Positions 15,161 through 23,409 of a stretch of DNA of 64,000 nucleotides are shown here, piece after piece (positions within the stretch are counted from its first letter, which is position 1; the number at the start of each line of letters is the position of its first letter). The notes below the pieces were generated by a model that saw only the letters and a program-made list of their open reading frames with translations, did not search any database and was not told the origin of the DNA. The DNA is from JAKLFA01 sp964450385 (lineage in GTDB: Bacteria; Omnitrophota; Gorgyraeia; Zapsychrales; JANLHA01), in NCBI GenBank assembly GCA_964450385.1, contig CAYVEC010000005.1, forward strand, positions 1-64,000, given 5' to 3'. The position numbers were made by a program, and so were the translations under genes.

Positions 15161-16663
15161 CTATTTCTCAATCTCGATCCGAGGGAACAGAGCCCCATGG
15201 ACCGCCATCGTGACCCCGGCCTTGAGCCGGCCCCACGACGGGTCGCGCGAGCCGTCGCCGAGGACATCAAAAATGGCCTGACATTTCTGCGGCATGACCG
15301 GTGCGAGCAGAACCGCGCTGATCCTGAGGGCCTCGGTCGCCGTATAGAGTACCTGTCCCGCCGCGGCTCGGTCCTCTTTGATGAGCTTCCACGGCGCGCT
15401 GGCCTCGATATATTTATTCGTCAGCCGAACGAGGCGAAGGACATCTTCGATGGCCTCGTGGATCCGGAGTCCCCGGACCCCGGCCTCGACCCGGGCCGGC
15501 AGTGACGCGGCATACGCCCTGACCTCGCTCGCCCGTTCATCCAATGCGCCGGGTTCAGGAACCACCCCGTCAAAATATTTCCCGATAAAACCGCTCACCC
15601 GGTTCAAGAGATTCCCAAAATCATTCGCAAGATCGCTGTTATAACGTTTGACAAAGGCATCGACGGAAAAACTTGAATCCTGGCCCAGGACCATCTCGCG
15701 CATCAGAAAATACCGCACGGCATCCACCCCATGCTCATCCACGAGCGCGAGCGGATCAATCACGTTCCCGAGGGATTTGCTCATCTTTGCGTCGTCCATG
15801 AGCCACCAGCCGTGGGCAAAGATCGTCGTCGGCAGATCGATCCCAAGGGCAAAGAGCATCGTCGGCCAGTAGACGGTGTGGGTCGTAAGAATATCCTTGG
15901 CCATCAAATGGATCGAGGCCGGCCACAGCCCGGCGAAGCGCGCCTCGTCCGAACCCCATCCCGGGACCGAGATATAATTGATCAAAGCATCAAACCAGAC
16001 ATAGGTGACATACTCCGGGTCAAAGGGCAGTTCAATGCCCCAATTCAGGCGCGCCTTCGGCCGCGAGATACAGAGATCCCCGAGCGGCTGACGCAGGAAC
16101 CCGAGGATCTCGTTCCGGCGGTGCTCAGGCTGAATGAATTCCGGATGCGTCTCGATATGATCGATCAGCCGCTCTTGATACCGGCTCATCCGGAAAAAAT
16201 AGTTCTTTTCCTTCAGCCATTTGACATCACGGAAGGCCCCGGTCTGTTTTTCGGTCTCGGTAATGAACCGCTCCTCGGCCACCGAATACCAGCCCTCATA
16301 TTCATCACTGTAGACATCGCCCGCCTCGTAAACGCGCTGAAGCGCGAGCTGAACGATGCGGCGGTGACGGTCTTCGGTCGTGCGGATAAAATCGTCATGC
16401 TGGATCTCAAGCCGCGCCCAAAGCTGGCGGAACCGCTCGGCCATCTCATCGCAGTGCTGCTGCGGCGGCAATCCCCGACGCTCCGCGGCCTGCTGGACCT
16501 TCTGGCCATGCTCATCCACCCCGGTCAGGAAGAAGACCTCCTCCCCCTCGATCTTATGATACCGGGCGAGCACATCCGCGAGGATCGTGGTGTACGCGTG
16601 CCCGATATGCGGTTTGTCATTCACGTAATAGATCGGTGTCGTGATATAGAACGTCTTACCCAT
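15161..16663 (-). CDS. metG: Methionyl-tRNA synthetase
   Basis: Charges tRNA-Met. The 500-residue class I enzyme shows the HIGH motif (PHIGHAYTT, about 17-25) and KMSKSLGNVIDP near residue 296. The connective-peptide region has no CxxC zinc knuckles, so it belongs to the zinc-free form, and it ends at the anticodon-binding domain without the C-terminal EMAP-II-like tRNA-binding domain common in other bacteria. It starts two bases after the ricT stop, with GAAGGA as ribosome site. Confidence 0.95.
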   Translation of the reverse strand: MGKTFYITTPIYYVNDKPHIGHAYTTILADVLARYHKIEGEEVFFLTGVDEHGQKVQQAAERRGLPPQQHCDEMAERFRQLWARLEIQHDDFIRTTEDRHRRIVQLALQRVYEAGDVYSDEYEGWYSVAEERFITETEKQTGAFRDVKWLKEKNYFFRMSRYQERLIDHIETHPEFIQPEHRRNEILGFLRQPLGDLCISRPKARLNWGIELPFDPEYVTYVWFDALINYISVPGWGSDEARFAGLWPASIHLMAKDILTTHTVYWPTMLFALGIDLPTTIFAHGWWLMDDAKMSKSLGNVIDPLALVDEHGVDAVRYFLMREMVLGQDSSFSVDAFVKRYNSDLANDFGNLLNRVSGFIGKYFDGVVPEPGALDERASEVRAYAASLPARVEAGVRGLRIHEAIEDVLRLVRLTNKYIEASAPWKLIKEDRAAAGQVLYTATEALRISAVLLAPVMPQKCQAIFDVLGDGSRDPSWGRLKAGVTMAVHGALFPRIEIEK

Positions 16664-16665
16664 GA

Positions 16666-17532
16666 TTATCCTTCTTCCTCAGGAACCACATCGTCATCCG
16701 CGGTGGCGATAATAACCGGCGCCGGGCTCGGCTCATCGGGCAGCGCGGGATAATCGATCCTCACGGTCTTCCCCTCGCCGAGGTCAATGATCGCGAAGCG
16801 TTTCAGGATATTCACGTCACGGACGCGGCCTCGGCCGTCCGGGGTCGTGATCTTGTCCCCGATCCTCGGGAGCCCGCGCGAGAGGTCCCGATAGGCATGG
16901 TATTCATAGGCCATACAGCATTTAATCCGACCGCAGACACCAGAAATCCGCGACGGGTTAAGCGGCAGGGCCTGTTCCTTGGCCATCTTGATCGACAAGG
17001 GAAAAAAATCCTTGATATACGACGCGCAGCAGAGCTCGCATCCGCATACCCCGTACCCCCCGACGATCTTCGCCTTATCGCGGACCGGGATCTGCTTGAG
17101 CTCGATGCGGACCCGAAAGATCTTCGCGAGGTCTTTGACAAGCGAACGGAAATCGACCCGCTGATCCGCCGTGAAATAAAAAATGATCTTGCTGCAGTCA
17201 AAGGTGTATTCCGCCTTAAAGATCCGCATGTCGAGTTTGCGTTCATTGACCTTGCTCACGCAGGTGCTGATCGCGTCCTGGGCCTTCTCGAGATTGTTGT
17301 GGATCTGGTTCCGGTCGCCCTCGGTGACAGGCCGAAGGACCTTACCGATCGGCTTGACGCCCTCCGGGGCCTTTTCAGCGCCCCCGTGGGTATCCGAGAC
17401 CACCCGCCCGAATTCCGTGCCCCGGTCGACCTCAACAATGACATAGTCGTCCCGCTGGCACTCGACCCCGTTCTTCTCCGCATAATAGACGGGCCGAAAA
17501 TGGCCCAATTGGATCTGTACTAATGTGTCCAT
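16666..17532 (-). CDS. ricT: PSP1-domain protein RicT (YaaT)
   Basis: Homologue of B. subtilis RicT, a member of the Ric complex that binds iron-sulfur clusters and affects RNA maturation and development. The 288-residue product has the PSP1 core and the cysteine cluster GVCGCELCC followed by VCGRIKCC; the corresponding cysteines in B. subtilis take part in cluster binding. RicA and RicF are not seen nearby. Its gene overlaps the end of holB by 13 bp and is followed by metG, the same order as tmk-holB-yaaT...metS in B. subtilis. Outside Firmicutes the protein's job is poorly known. Confidence 0.9.
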   Translation of the reverse strand: MDTLVQIQLGHFRPVYYAEKNGVECQRDDYVIVEVDRGTEFGRVVSDTHGGAEKAPEGVKPIGKVLRPVTEGDRNQIHNNLEKAQDAISTCVSKVNERKLDMRIFKAEYTFDCSKIIFYFTADQRVDFRSLVKDLAKIFRVRIELKQIPVRDKAKIVGGYGVCGCELCCASYIKDFFPLSIKMAKEQALPLNPSRISGVCGRIKCCMAYEYHAYRDLSRGLPRIGDKITTPDGRGRVRDVNILKRFAIIDLGEGKTVRIDYPALPDEPSPAPVIIATADDDVVPEEEG

Positions 17533-18482
17533 ACCTTCTCCTTCAACAACGTTAATGGGATCTTCAGGCTGAGATTCTCATCAGCCATCCGCATCGTGTG
17601 AACGATCGATCGAACGACCGCCTCCGCCTGATCGACGGTATAATGCCGGCTGTCCGTCAGCAGTTCCTCGCGCTCACCGCGCGAGGCCAACCGCTCCTCA
17701 CCAACCCCTGCCTTGACGAGCAGGATATCGCGGAACCACACGAGGAGCACCCCTAATAATCGGCGCGTCCCTTCGAGATCCGCGGCATACTCTTTTAATT
17801 CCGCGTCACTGACGCGTTCCCCCATAAAGCGCCGGCGTGCCGACCTCTGCCAGGCGCTAAACCCGCTCCCGGCAAGGGACTGGGCCCGACCCGGACAGCC
17901 CTCGGCAAAATCCGCGAGCCACAGGGCCTCTGCCGCGGGCATACCCTCGGAGGATAAAAGGGCCGACACCCGCTCACGCGACTCGCCAAAAAACCGGACG
18001 ATCTGACAGCGCGAACGGATCGTGGGCAGGATCTGCTGCAGCTTTTCAGTCGTCAACATAAACAGGGTCGCGTCACCCGGCTCTTCCAGTGTTTTCAAAA
18101 AGGCATTCGCCCCGACGAGATTCAAGGCGTGGGCCTCATCGATAATAAAAACCTTATAGGCCGCTTCATACGGCCGCAGCTGACTCTGCGCGATCAGGGA
18201 ACGCACCTGATCGACCTTCAGCATCGCCTCATCCCCGCGCTGAACGGTCACGACGTCGGGGTGATTCCCCGCGTCGATCTTCAGACACGACGGACACTGC
18301 CCGCAGAACGTCTGCCCGGGCGTCCTCGCCTCACAATTCACCATCTTTGCCACGGCACGGGCGGTTGCCAGTTTGCCCGAGCCCTCGGGCCCCGCAAAAA
18401 GATAGGCATGGGCCAGCCGGCCGCGCGTCAGATAGTGTTCGATCCGCTCAAGCACCACGCGTGATACCATCTCAAGCTCCAT
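17520..18482 (-). CDS. holB: DNA polymerase III delta' subunit
   Basis: Clamp-loader subunit. The 320-residue product has a P-loop-like GPEGSGKLATA near residue 30 (the usual Thr/Ser is replaced by Leu, common in inactive delta' ATP sites), a four-cysteine zinc module (CEAR...CGQCPSC), VFIIDEAHAL, and the sensor-type LPTIRSRCQIVRF. The start is ATG 18482, overlapping the tmk stop by 11 bp; a second ATG at 18470 has a closer GGAG and is also possible. It is followed by ricT. Confidence 0.92.
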   Translation of the reverse strand: MELEMVSRVVLERIEHYLTRGRLAHAYLFAGPEGSGKLATARAVAKMVNCEARTPGQTFCGQCPSCLKIDAGNHPDVVTVQRGDEAMLKVDQVRSLIAQSQLRPYEAAYKVFIIDEAHALNLVGANAFLKTLEEPGDATLFMLTTEKLQQILPTIRSRCQIVRFFGESRERVSALLSSEGMPAAEALWLADFAEGCPGRAQSLAGSGFSAWQRSARRRFMGERVSDAELKEYAADLEGTRRLLGVLLVWFRDILLVKAGVGEERLASRGEREELLTDSRHYTVDQAEAVVRSIVHTMRMADENLSLKIPLTLLKEKVWTH

Positions 18483-19116
18483 CGCCGCCCAGGACCTCAT
18501 CGATCCGCCGGCGGACCTCCTCAAAAACCTCTTCCTTCGACCGGTCGTCAACGTGGATGACCCGGATCCGGTCAGGCTCCTCCTGCGCGAGCGTCAGATA
18601 TCCCTGACGAACGCGCTGATGATACGCCAAGGGACGCTGTTCGATCCGGTCCTTCTGCTGATTCGTCCGCCCCAGGCCCTTCTCACTATCAATATCAAAA
18701 AGGATCGTGAGGTCCGGCCGCAGCCCCTGTGTCGCGAACATCCCGATCTCACGGATCGGCCCCAACGGCATCCCGTGCCCATATCCCTGATAGACAAGAG
18801 TCGAATCAAGAAAACGGTCACAGAGAACAACCTTGCCGGCGGCCAAGGCAGGGCGGATCTTTTCGCTCACGAGCTGGGCCCGCGCCGCCATATACAACAG
18901 GACCTCACATTCATCGGTCATCGCGGTATTCTTGACGTCGAGCAGCATCGCCCGGATGCTCTCGCTCAAGGCCACGCCGCCCGGCTCTCGGATGAGCAGG
19001 ACATCAACCCCGCGGCGCACCAGATAGTGCTCCACAAGCCGCGTCTGAGTCGTTTTCCCCGAACCCTCAGCACCCTCAAATGTAATGAACAACCCTCCCC
19101 TCAGATCCTGCGGCAC
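18472..19116 (-). CDS. tmk: Thymidylate kinase
   Basis: Phosphorylates dTMP to dTDP. The 214-residue product has the P-loop FEGAEGSGKTTQTRL near residue 11-25, the REPGG motif, the conserved DRFLDSTLVYQGYG, and a LID-like segment. It overlaps cysS by 16 bp upstream and holB downstream, so its expression is tied to replication and translation genes. Confidence 0.96.
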   Translation of the reverse strand: MPQDLRGGLFITFEGAEGSGKTTQTRLVEHYLVRRGVDVLLIREPGGVALSESIRAMLLDVKNTAMTDECEVLLYMAARAQLVSEKIRPALAAGKVVLCDRFLDSTLVYQGYGHGMPLGPIREIGMFATQGLRPDLTILFDIDSEKGLGRTNQQKDRIEQRPLAYHQRVRQGYLTLAQEEPDRIRVIHVDDRSKEEVFEEVRRRIDEVLGGDGA

Positions 19117-20510
19117 GTCTGTCCCTCCTTCGTGTCCTTCACCTCATATCCCTGCTCGCGCAAAAGGTCGCGCAGGCGATCCGACTCAGCAAAATCACGA
19201 CGGGCCCGCGCCTCGCTCCTCAGCCGGACGAGCGACTGGACCGCCTCGGGAAGTTCGCCCTCGGCCGCCCCGGATAACGATAGATTGAAGAGATCAAAAA
19301 AATACCGCCGGGCAAGGTCCCGGGCGCCAGCCACGATCCCGGCATGCTCGGCCTGGCCCTCTTTTTGATCCAAAAATTTATTCACATCCACGATAAATTC
19401 AAACACCACCCCTAAGGCCTTCGCGGTGTTAAAATCATCATCCATCGCCTCGGTGAACCGCTCATCATGGCGGGCCATCCAGCCGCAGACCGTCGGGTGG
19501 GCCTGGCCAGCGGCCCGCTCACAACGACCAAGAAAATTCTCGAAATACTCGCGCTGCTTCCGCACCTCCGCCATCTTCGCCTCTGAAAAATCCATGGTGC
19601 TCGCATAATGCGCCGAGAGAAAGAACACCTTCAGGTCATCGGCGCCGTAACGGTCGATCGCGTCCGCGATCGTGATAAAATTCCCCAGGGATTTCGACAT
19701 CTTCTGCCGGTCGATCGTGAGCAGGCCATGATGGATCCAATACCGCGCGAACGGTTTCCCTGTAAAGGATTCAGATTGCGCCACCTCATTCTCATGGTGC
19801 GGGAACACAAGATCCCGTCCCCCGCCGTGGATATCGAGGGTCTCACACCCCAGATGCCGCAGACTCATACAGGAGCACTCGATATGCCACCCCGGCCGCC
19901 CCGACCCCCACGGGCTCTCCCACGAGGGTTCCCCGGACTTGGATCGTTTCCATAAGGCAAAATCCAAGATGTCCTTTTTGTGTTCATCCCGGTCGATGCG
20001 GACCGCCTCCTGCATCATATCGATACTCTGGCCCGAAAGCTTCCCGTAGTCTTCAAATGAACGGACATGAAAATAGACATTCCCGCCGGCCTCGTACGCC
20101 GCCCCCCGCGCGATCAGCCCCTCGATGAACTCGATCATCCCAGCGATATTCTCAGGGTCCGTGGCCCTCGGCTCATGCTCATCGCGAAAGACGCCCAGGC
20201 GTCTGAGGTCCCCCTGATACTCGTCAATATTCCGGCGCGCGACCTCCTCACTCGTGATCCCCATCTCCTGCGCGCGTTTGATGATCTTGTCATCCACATC
20301 GGTGATGTTCCGGACAAAATGGACATCATACCCGCGCCAGGTCAGATACCGGCGGATCACATCAAAAACGTAAAGACTCCGGGCATGCCCGATATGACAA
20401 CGGTCATAGACCGTCACCCCGCAGGTATACATATTCACCCGCTTGCCAGCGGGATCGAGCGGCACAAAGTCCTCTTTCTGCCGGGTGAGTGTATTATAAA
20501 TTTTGACCAT
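19101..20510 (-). CDS. cysS: Cysteinyl-tRNA synthetase
   Basis: Charges tRNA-Cys. The 469-residue class I enzyme has the zinc-binding YTCGVTVYDRCHIGHARS (with HIGH), WHIECSCMS, and KMSKSLGNFIT. The ATG at 20510 is preferred over 20516 because AGGA lies six bases before it. The gene overlaps cysE upstream by about 17 bp and tmk downstream, and cysE-cysS adjacency is conserved in Firmicutes. gltX, which neighbours this pair in Bacillus, is absent here. Confidence 0.96.
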   Translation of the reverse strand: MVKIYNTLTRQKEDFVPLDPAGKRVNMYTCGVTVYDRCHIGHARSLYVFDVIRRYLTWRGYDVHFVRNITDVDDKIIKRAQEMGITSEEVARRNIDEYQGDLRRLGVFRDEHEPRATDPENIAGMIEFIEGLIARGAAYEAGGNVYFHVRSFEDYGKLSGQSIDMMQEAVRIDRDEHKKDILDFALWKRSKSGEPSWESPWGSGRPGWHIECSCMSLRHLGCETLDIHGGGRDLVFPHHENEVAQSESFTGKPFARYWIHHGLLTIDRQKMSKSLGNFITIADAIDRYGADDLKVFFLSAHYASTMDFSEAKMAEVRKQREYFENFLGRCERAAGQAHPTVCGWMARHDERFTEAMDDDFNTAKALGVVFEFIVDVNKFLDQKEGQAEHAGIVAGARDLARRYFFDLFNLSLSGAAEGELPEAVQSLVRLRSEARARRDFAESDRLRDLLREQGYEVKDTKEGQTCRRI

Positions 20511-21225
20511 CGCCATCCTGTTTCTGCTGCTGTGGCGGCTGATGTTGCCCGCCCCGATTCATCCGTTTTTCGAGCGCCACGAGGCGACGGTGAATATCTC
20601 GCATATTCTGCGACACCGGATCAAGGACATGGACATGGTCCATGAGGATATCAATGCGCCGGCCCTCCTGACGCGTAATCCGGCCTGGAACACCGACGAT
20701 CGTTGTGTTCGGCGGCACGTTCTTGATCACCACCGCGTTCGCCCCGATATACGAATTCGACCCGATCGTGATGTTCCCCAGGACCTTGGCCCCGGCCCCG
20801 ACCACGATATTATCCCCGAGCGTTGGATGGCGTTTCCCGGTCTCTTTTCCTGTCCCTCCAAGGGTGACCCCCTGGAAGAGAACAACCTGGTCCCCAATGA
20901 TCGCGGTCTCTCCGATGACGACCCCCATCCCGTGATCGATGAAAAGCCCCCGGCCGATCGTGGCTCCAGGATGGATCTCGATCCCTGTGAAGAAGCGCGT
21001 GATCTGGGAAATATACCGCGGGAAGAACGGCACCTTCGAGCGCCAGAGGGCGTTCGCCACACGATAGCCGATCAGGGCATGGAGGCCAGGATACAGTAAA
21101 AGGATCTCGATCGTGCTCTTCGCCGCTGGGTCCCGTTCCTTGGCCGACCTGATCTCAACATCAAAGGCCGTGACGATCCAAACAACGATCCCGGCCAAGA
21201 CCGCTAATCCTACAATCATCACCAT
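20494..21225 (-). CDS. cysE: Serine O-acetyltransferase with an N-terminal membrane helix
   Basis: Makes O-acetylserine for cysteine synthesis. The short EpsC/CysE form: a helical region then a left-handed beta helix with IHPGATIGRGLFIDHG, GVVIGETA, GVTLGGTGK and the closing GVPGR. Catalytic His/Asp residues in FIDHGMG are present. Unusual is a clear transmembrane helix at residues 2-21 (VMIVGLAVLAGIVVWIVTAF) and a C-terminal Gln-rich tail (QHQPPQQQKQDG). Membrane anchoring is inferred. It lies 19 bp after ispF. Confidence 0.92.
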   Translation of the reverse strand: MVMIVGLAVLAGIVVWIVTAFDVEIRSAKERDPAAKSTIEILLLYPGLHALIGYRVANALWRSKVPFFPRYISQITRFFTGIEIHPGATIGRGLFIDHGMGVVIGETAIIGDQVVLFQGVTLGGTGKETGKRHPTLGDNIVVGAGAKVLGNITIGSNSYIGANAVVIKNVPPNTTIVGVPGRITRQEGRRIDILMDHVHVLDPVSQNMRDIHRRLVALEKRMNRGGQHQPPQQQKQDGDGQNL

Positions 21226-21244
21226 CCATCACCCCTCCTTCTCC

Positions 21245-21733
21245 TCACCCTCGCTCCGCCGTGTCAAGTAAGACGCAGGCACAACACGCAATGCCCTCAC
21301 CCCGGCCGACAGACCCCATCCCCTCATGTGTTGTCGCCTTGATATTCACGCGGTCATCGCTCACGCCTAAGGCCCCAGCGATATGATGGGCCATGGCCTT
21401 TTTAACATGTTTTAGGTTCGGCTGTTCCGCCAGGACCGTGAGATCAAGATTCACTACCCCATACCCGCGAGCCGACATCTGAGCCGCGACCGTCTCAAGC
21501 AACCGCAGGCTATTAATATCCTTATAACGCGGATCGGTATTCGGAAAATGCTCCCCGATATCCCCTAACCCCAACGCCCCCAAAACCGCGTCGCACACGG
21601 CCTGGATCCCCACACCGGGATCCGAGTGACCTTCGAGCCCGACGGGGTGCGAGATCGTCTCCCCCCCCAGCACCAGCCGCCGGCCTTCGGCAAAACGATG
21701 GACATCATATCCGATCCCGACACGCATGCTCAT
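21245..21733 (-). CDS. ispF: 2-C-methyl-D-erythritol 2,4-cyclodiphosphate synthase, atypical metal site
   Basis: Cyclises CDP-ME phosphate in the MEP isoprenoid pathway. The 162-residue product has YDVHRF (Asp10, His12), LGDIGEHFPNTDP, NLKHVKK, and the C-terminal GRGEGIACCACVLL of the family. In the canonical enzyme a third zinc ligand (E. coli His42) and a nearby Asp38 lie in HSDGDVALHA; here the segment reads HSDPGVGIQA, so these are Gln44 and Gly40. The codons (GGT, CAG) are unambiguous in the sequence. It is translationally coupled to ispD by an ATGA overlap. Activity or metal use may differ; alternatively another residue completes the site. Confidence 0.92.
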   Translation of the reverse strand: MSMRVGIGYDVHRFAEGRRLVLGGETISHPVGLEGHSDPGVGIQAVCDAVLGALGLGDIGEHFPNTDPRYKDINSLRLLETVAAQMSARGYGVVNLDLTVLAEQPNLKHVKKAMAHHIAGALGVSDDRVNIKATTHEGMGSVGRGEGIACCACVLLDTAERG

Positions 21734-22422
21734 CCTCGCTCTCCCCTCCGTAATAAGGCCTCGGCATACACCAGGTCTTCCGGGGTCGTGATCTTGATAT
21801 TGTGATACGAACCCCGCACCACCCGGACCTCGCCGCCTAGATATTCGACCATGGAGGCATCATCTGTCACCGGGGTCGAGGCAGGGACCTCCCGATGGGC
21901 CCGGATCAGGACGTCACGCCGAAAGACCTGCGGGGTCTGGATCTCCCACAACCGGGACCGCTCCAATGTCGCGACCACCGCCAGGGTCGCGGGGTCCGCC
22001 TCCTTAATCGTCGAGATCACCGGAACCGCCAAGACGGCGCCGTCAGCGGTCTCGGCGGCACTGATCACCGCATCGATATCAGCGACCGCGACCAGGGGAC
22101 GGGCCGCGTCATGGACCACCACATAAGATGCCGCATGATCGACCTCTGACAGACCCCGAGCCACGGACTCTCGCCGGGTCGCACCACCATCAACAATATC
22201 CGTCACCTTATGAAAACCATAGTCCCGAACCCAATCCTGGATCGTCTCCCGGTCCTCAGGCCGAACGACCACAATGATCCGATCGACCCTCTGACTCCCC
22301 GAAACCGCCTGGATCGCATGAACAATGAGCGGCCGGCCGCCCACCATTACCAGAGGCTTCGCGCAACCCAGGCCGAGCCGCTCGCCTGATCCTCCCGCCG
22401 CTACGACGGCCTCGACCCGCAT
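21730..22422 (-). CDS. ispD: 2-C-methyl-D-erythritol 4-phosphate cytidylyltransferase
   Basis: Transfers CMP to MEP in isoprenoid synthesis. The 230-residue product has VVAAGGSGERLG, the GGATRRESVARGL motif, VVHDAARPLV, and TPQVFRR, with TDDASMVEYLGG near the end, all standard. The usual PKQF after the glycine-rich loop is CAKPLV. It lies between the PIN-TRAM gene (3-bp gap) and ispF; ispE is elsewhere in the window at 48.4 kb, so three MEP-pathway genes are present. Confidence 0.94.
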   Translation of the reverse strand: MRVEAVVAAGGSGERLGLGCAKPLVMVGGRPLIVHAIQAVSGSQRVDRIIVVVRPEDRETIQDWVRDYGFHKVTDIVDGGATRRESVARGLSEVDHAASYVVVHDAARPLVAVADIDAVISAAETADGAVLAVPVISTIKEADPATLAVVATLERSRLWEIQTPQVFRRDVLIRAHREVPASTPVTDDASMVEYLGGEVRVVRGSYHNIKITTPEDLVYAEALLRRGERG

Positions 22423-22425
22423 CCG

Positions 22426-23409
22426 CTATCTCCTCTGTTGGGCAAAGACCATCCGCCCGCCCTGGGTCGGCAGAATCGAGGTCACCTCGACCTCGATCTC
22501 CTCGCCGATCCTATCCCGAGCCCCTGCAATCACAACCATGGTGCCGTCTGCCGTAAACCCAACGGCCTGTCCCGGCTCGCGTCCCTCTTTGATGGCCTTG
22601 ATCGTGATGACGTCCCCGACCATGAGGACCGGCCGCGTGGCCACGACGAGATCATTGAGATGAAGGATATCGATCCCTTGGACCGATGCCACCCGATTCA
22701 AATTAAAATCTGTCGTACAGATCGCCGCCTCAAGGATCCGCGCGAGACGGATTAATTTCGCGTCCACCCCCGCCTCAACAAGGACGTCGTCATCCTCCTG
22801 GGTCTGGAGCTCGATATTCGGATCGGCCTTGGCCGCGTTAACAGCCTCAAGCCCTCGCCGGCCCCGCTGCTGCTTGATCGGGTCCTTTGAATCCGCCAGG
22901 GCATGAAGCTCATTCAGAACGAACCGCGGCACGAGCAGCCGGCGATCGAAGAATTTCGTCCGCGAGATATCAAAGATCCGGCCGTCGATAATGGCGCTCG
23001 TGTCCAAAAGAACAGGCCGCTCATCCACATCCTGACGCCGAAACCGCACATAGGGGATCACAACCTGAAATTCATCGCGACCGCGAAGGGCCATGACCGC
23101 GCCGAGATACGAAAAAATCGTCGTGAGCGCGAGCTGCGTCACCGCCTGAATCGACGCGTCAAGTGGGAGCAGGGCGAGGACATCCGACAATAATTTCGCC
23201 ATAAAAAGTCCGAGGAGTAATCCAAAGACGAGGCTCGAGAGTCCGCGGACCGAGACCCTCTTCGCGCTACTCTCAAGCATGAAGAGCACCAGGGCCGCCC
23301 CAGCACCCGCGGCCATCCCCCAGTACGGCTGGTGCTGAAAGATCCCGATGTAATATCCGATGAACGTCATCGCGATAAAAAACAGGCTCCGGATAAAAAA
23401 CAGCGTCAT
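22426..23409 (-). CDS. Membrane PIN-TRAM domain protein (YacL type)
   Basis: A 327-residue protein with four membrane helices in the first ~110 residues, a PIN nuclease-fold domain starting near LLDTSAIIDGRIFDI (first acidic residues) and containing DSKDPIKQQRGRRGL and TTDFNLNRVA, and a C-terminal TRAM domain (EIEVEVTSILPTQGGRMVFA). YacL is conserved beside radA and ispD in Firmicutes; its function is not firmly known, and RNA cleavage at the membrane is inferred from the domains. The ATG at 23409 overlaps the radA stop (ATGA) and has AGGAGAAGAG upstream. Confidence 0.9.
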   Translation of the reverse strand: MTLFFIRSLFFIAMTFIGYYIGIFQHQPYWGMAAGAGAALVLFMLESSAKRVSVRGLSSLVFGLLLGLFMAKLLSDVLALLPLDASIQAVTQLALTTIFSYLGAVMALRGRDEFQVVIPYVRFRRQDVDERPVLLDTSAIIDGRIFDISRTKFFDRRLLVPRFVLNELHALADSKDPIKQQRGRRGLEAVNAAKADPNIELQTQEDDDVLVEAGVDAKLIRLARILEAAICTTDFNLNRVASVQGIDILHLNDLVVATRPVLMVGDVITIKAIKEGREPGQAVGFTADGTMVVIAGARDRIGEEIEVEVTSILPTQGGRMVFAQQRR

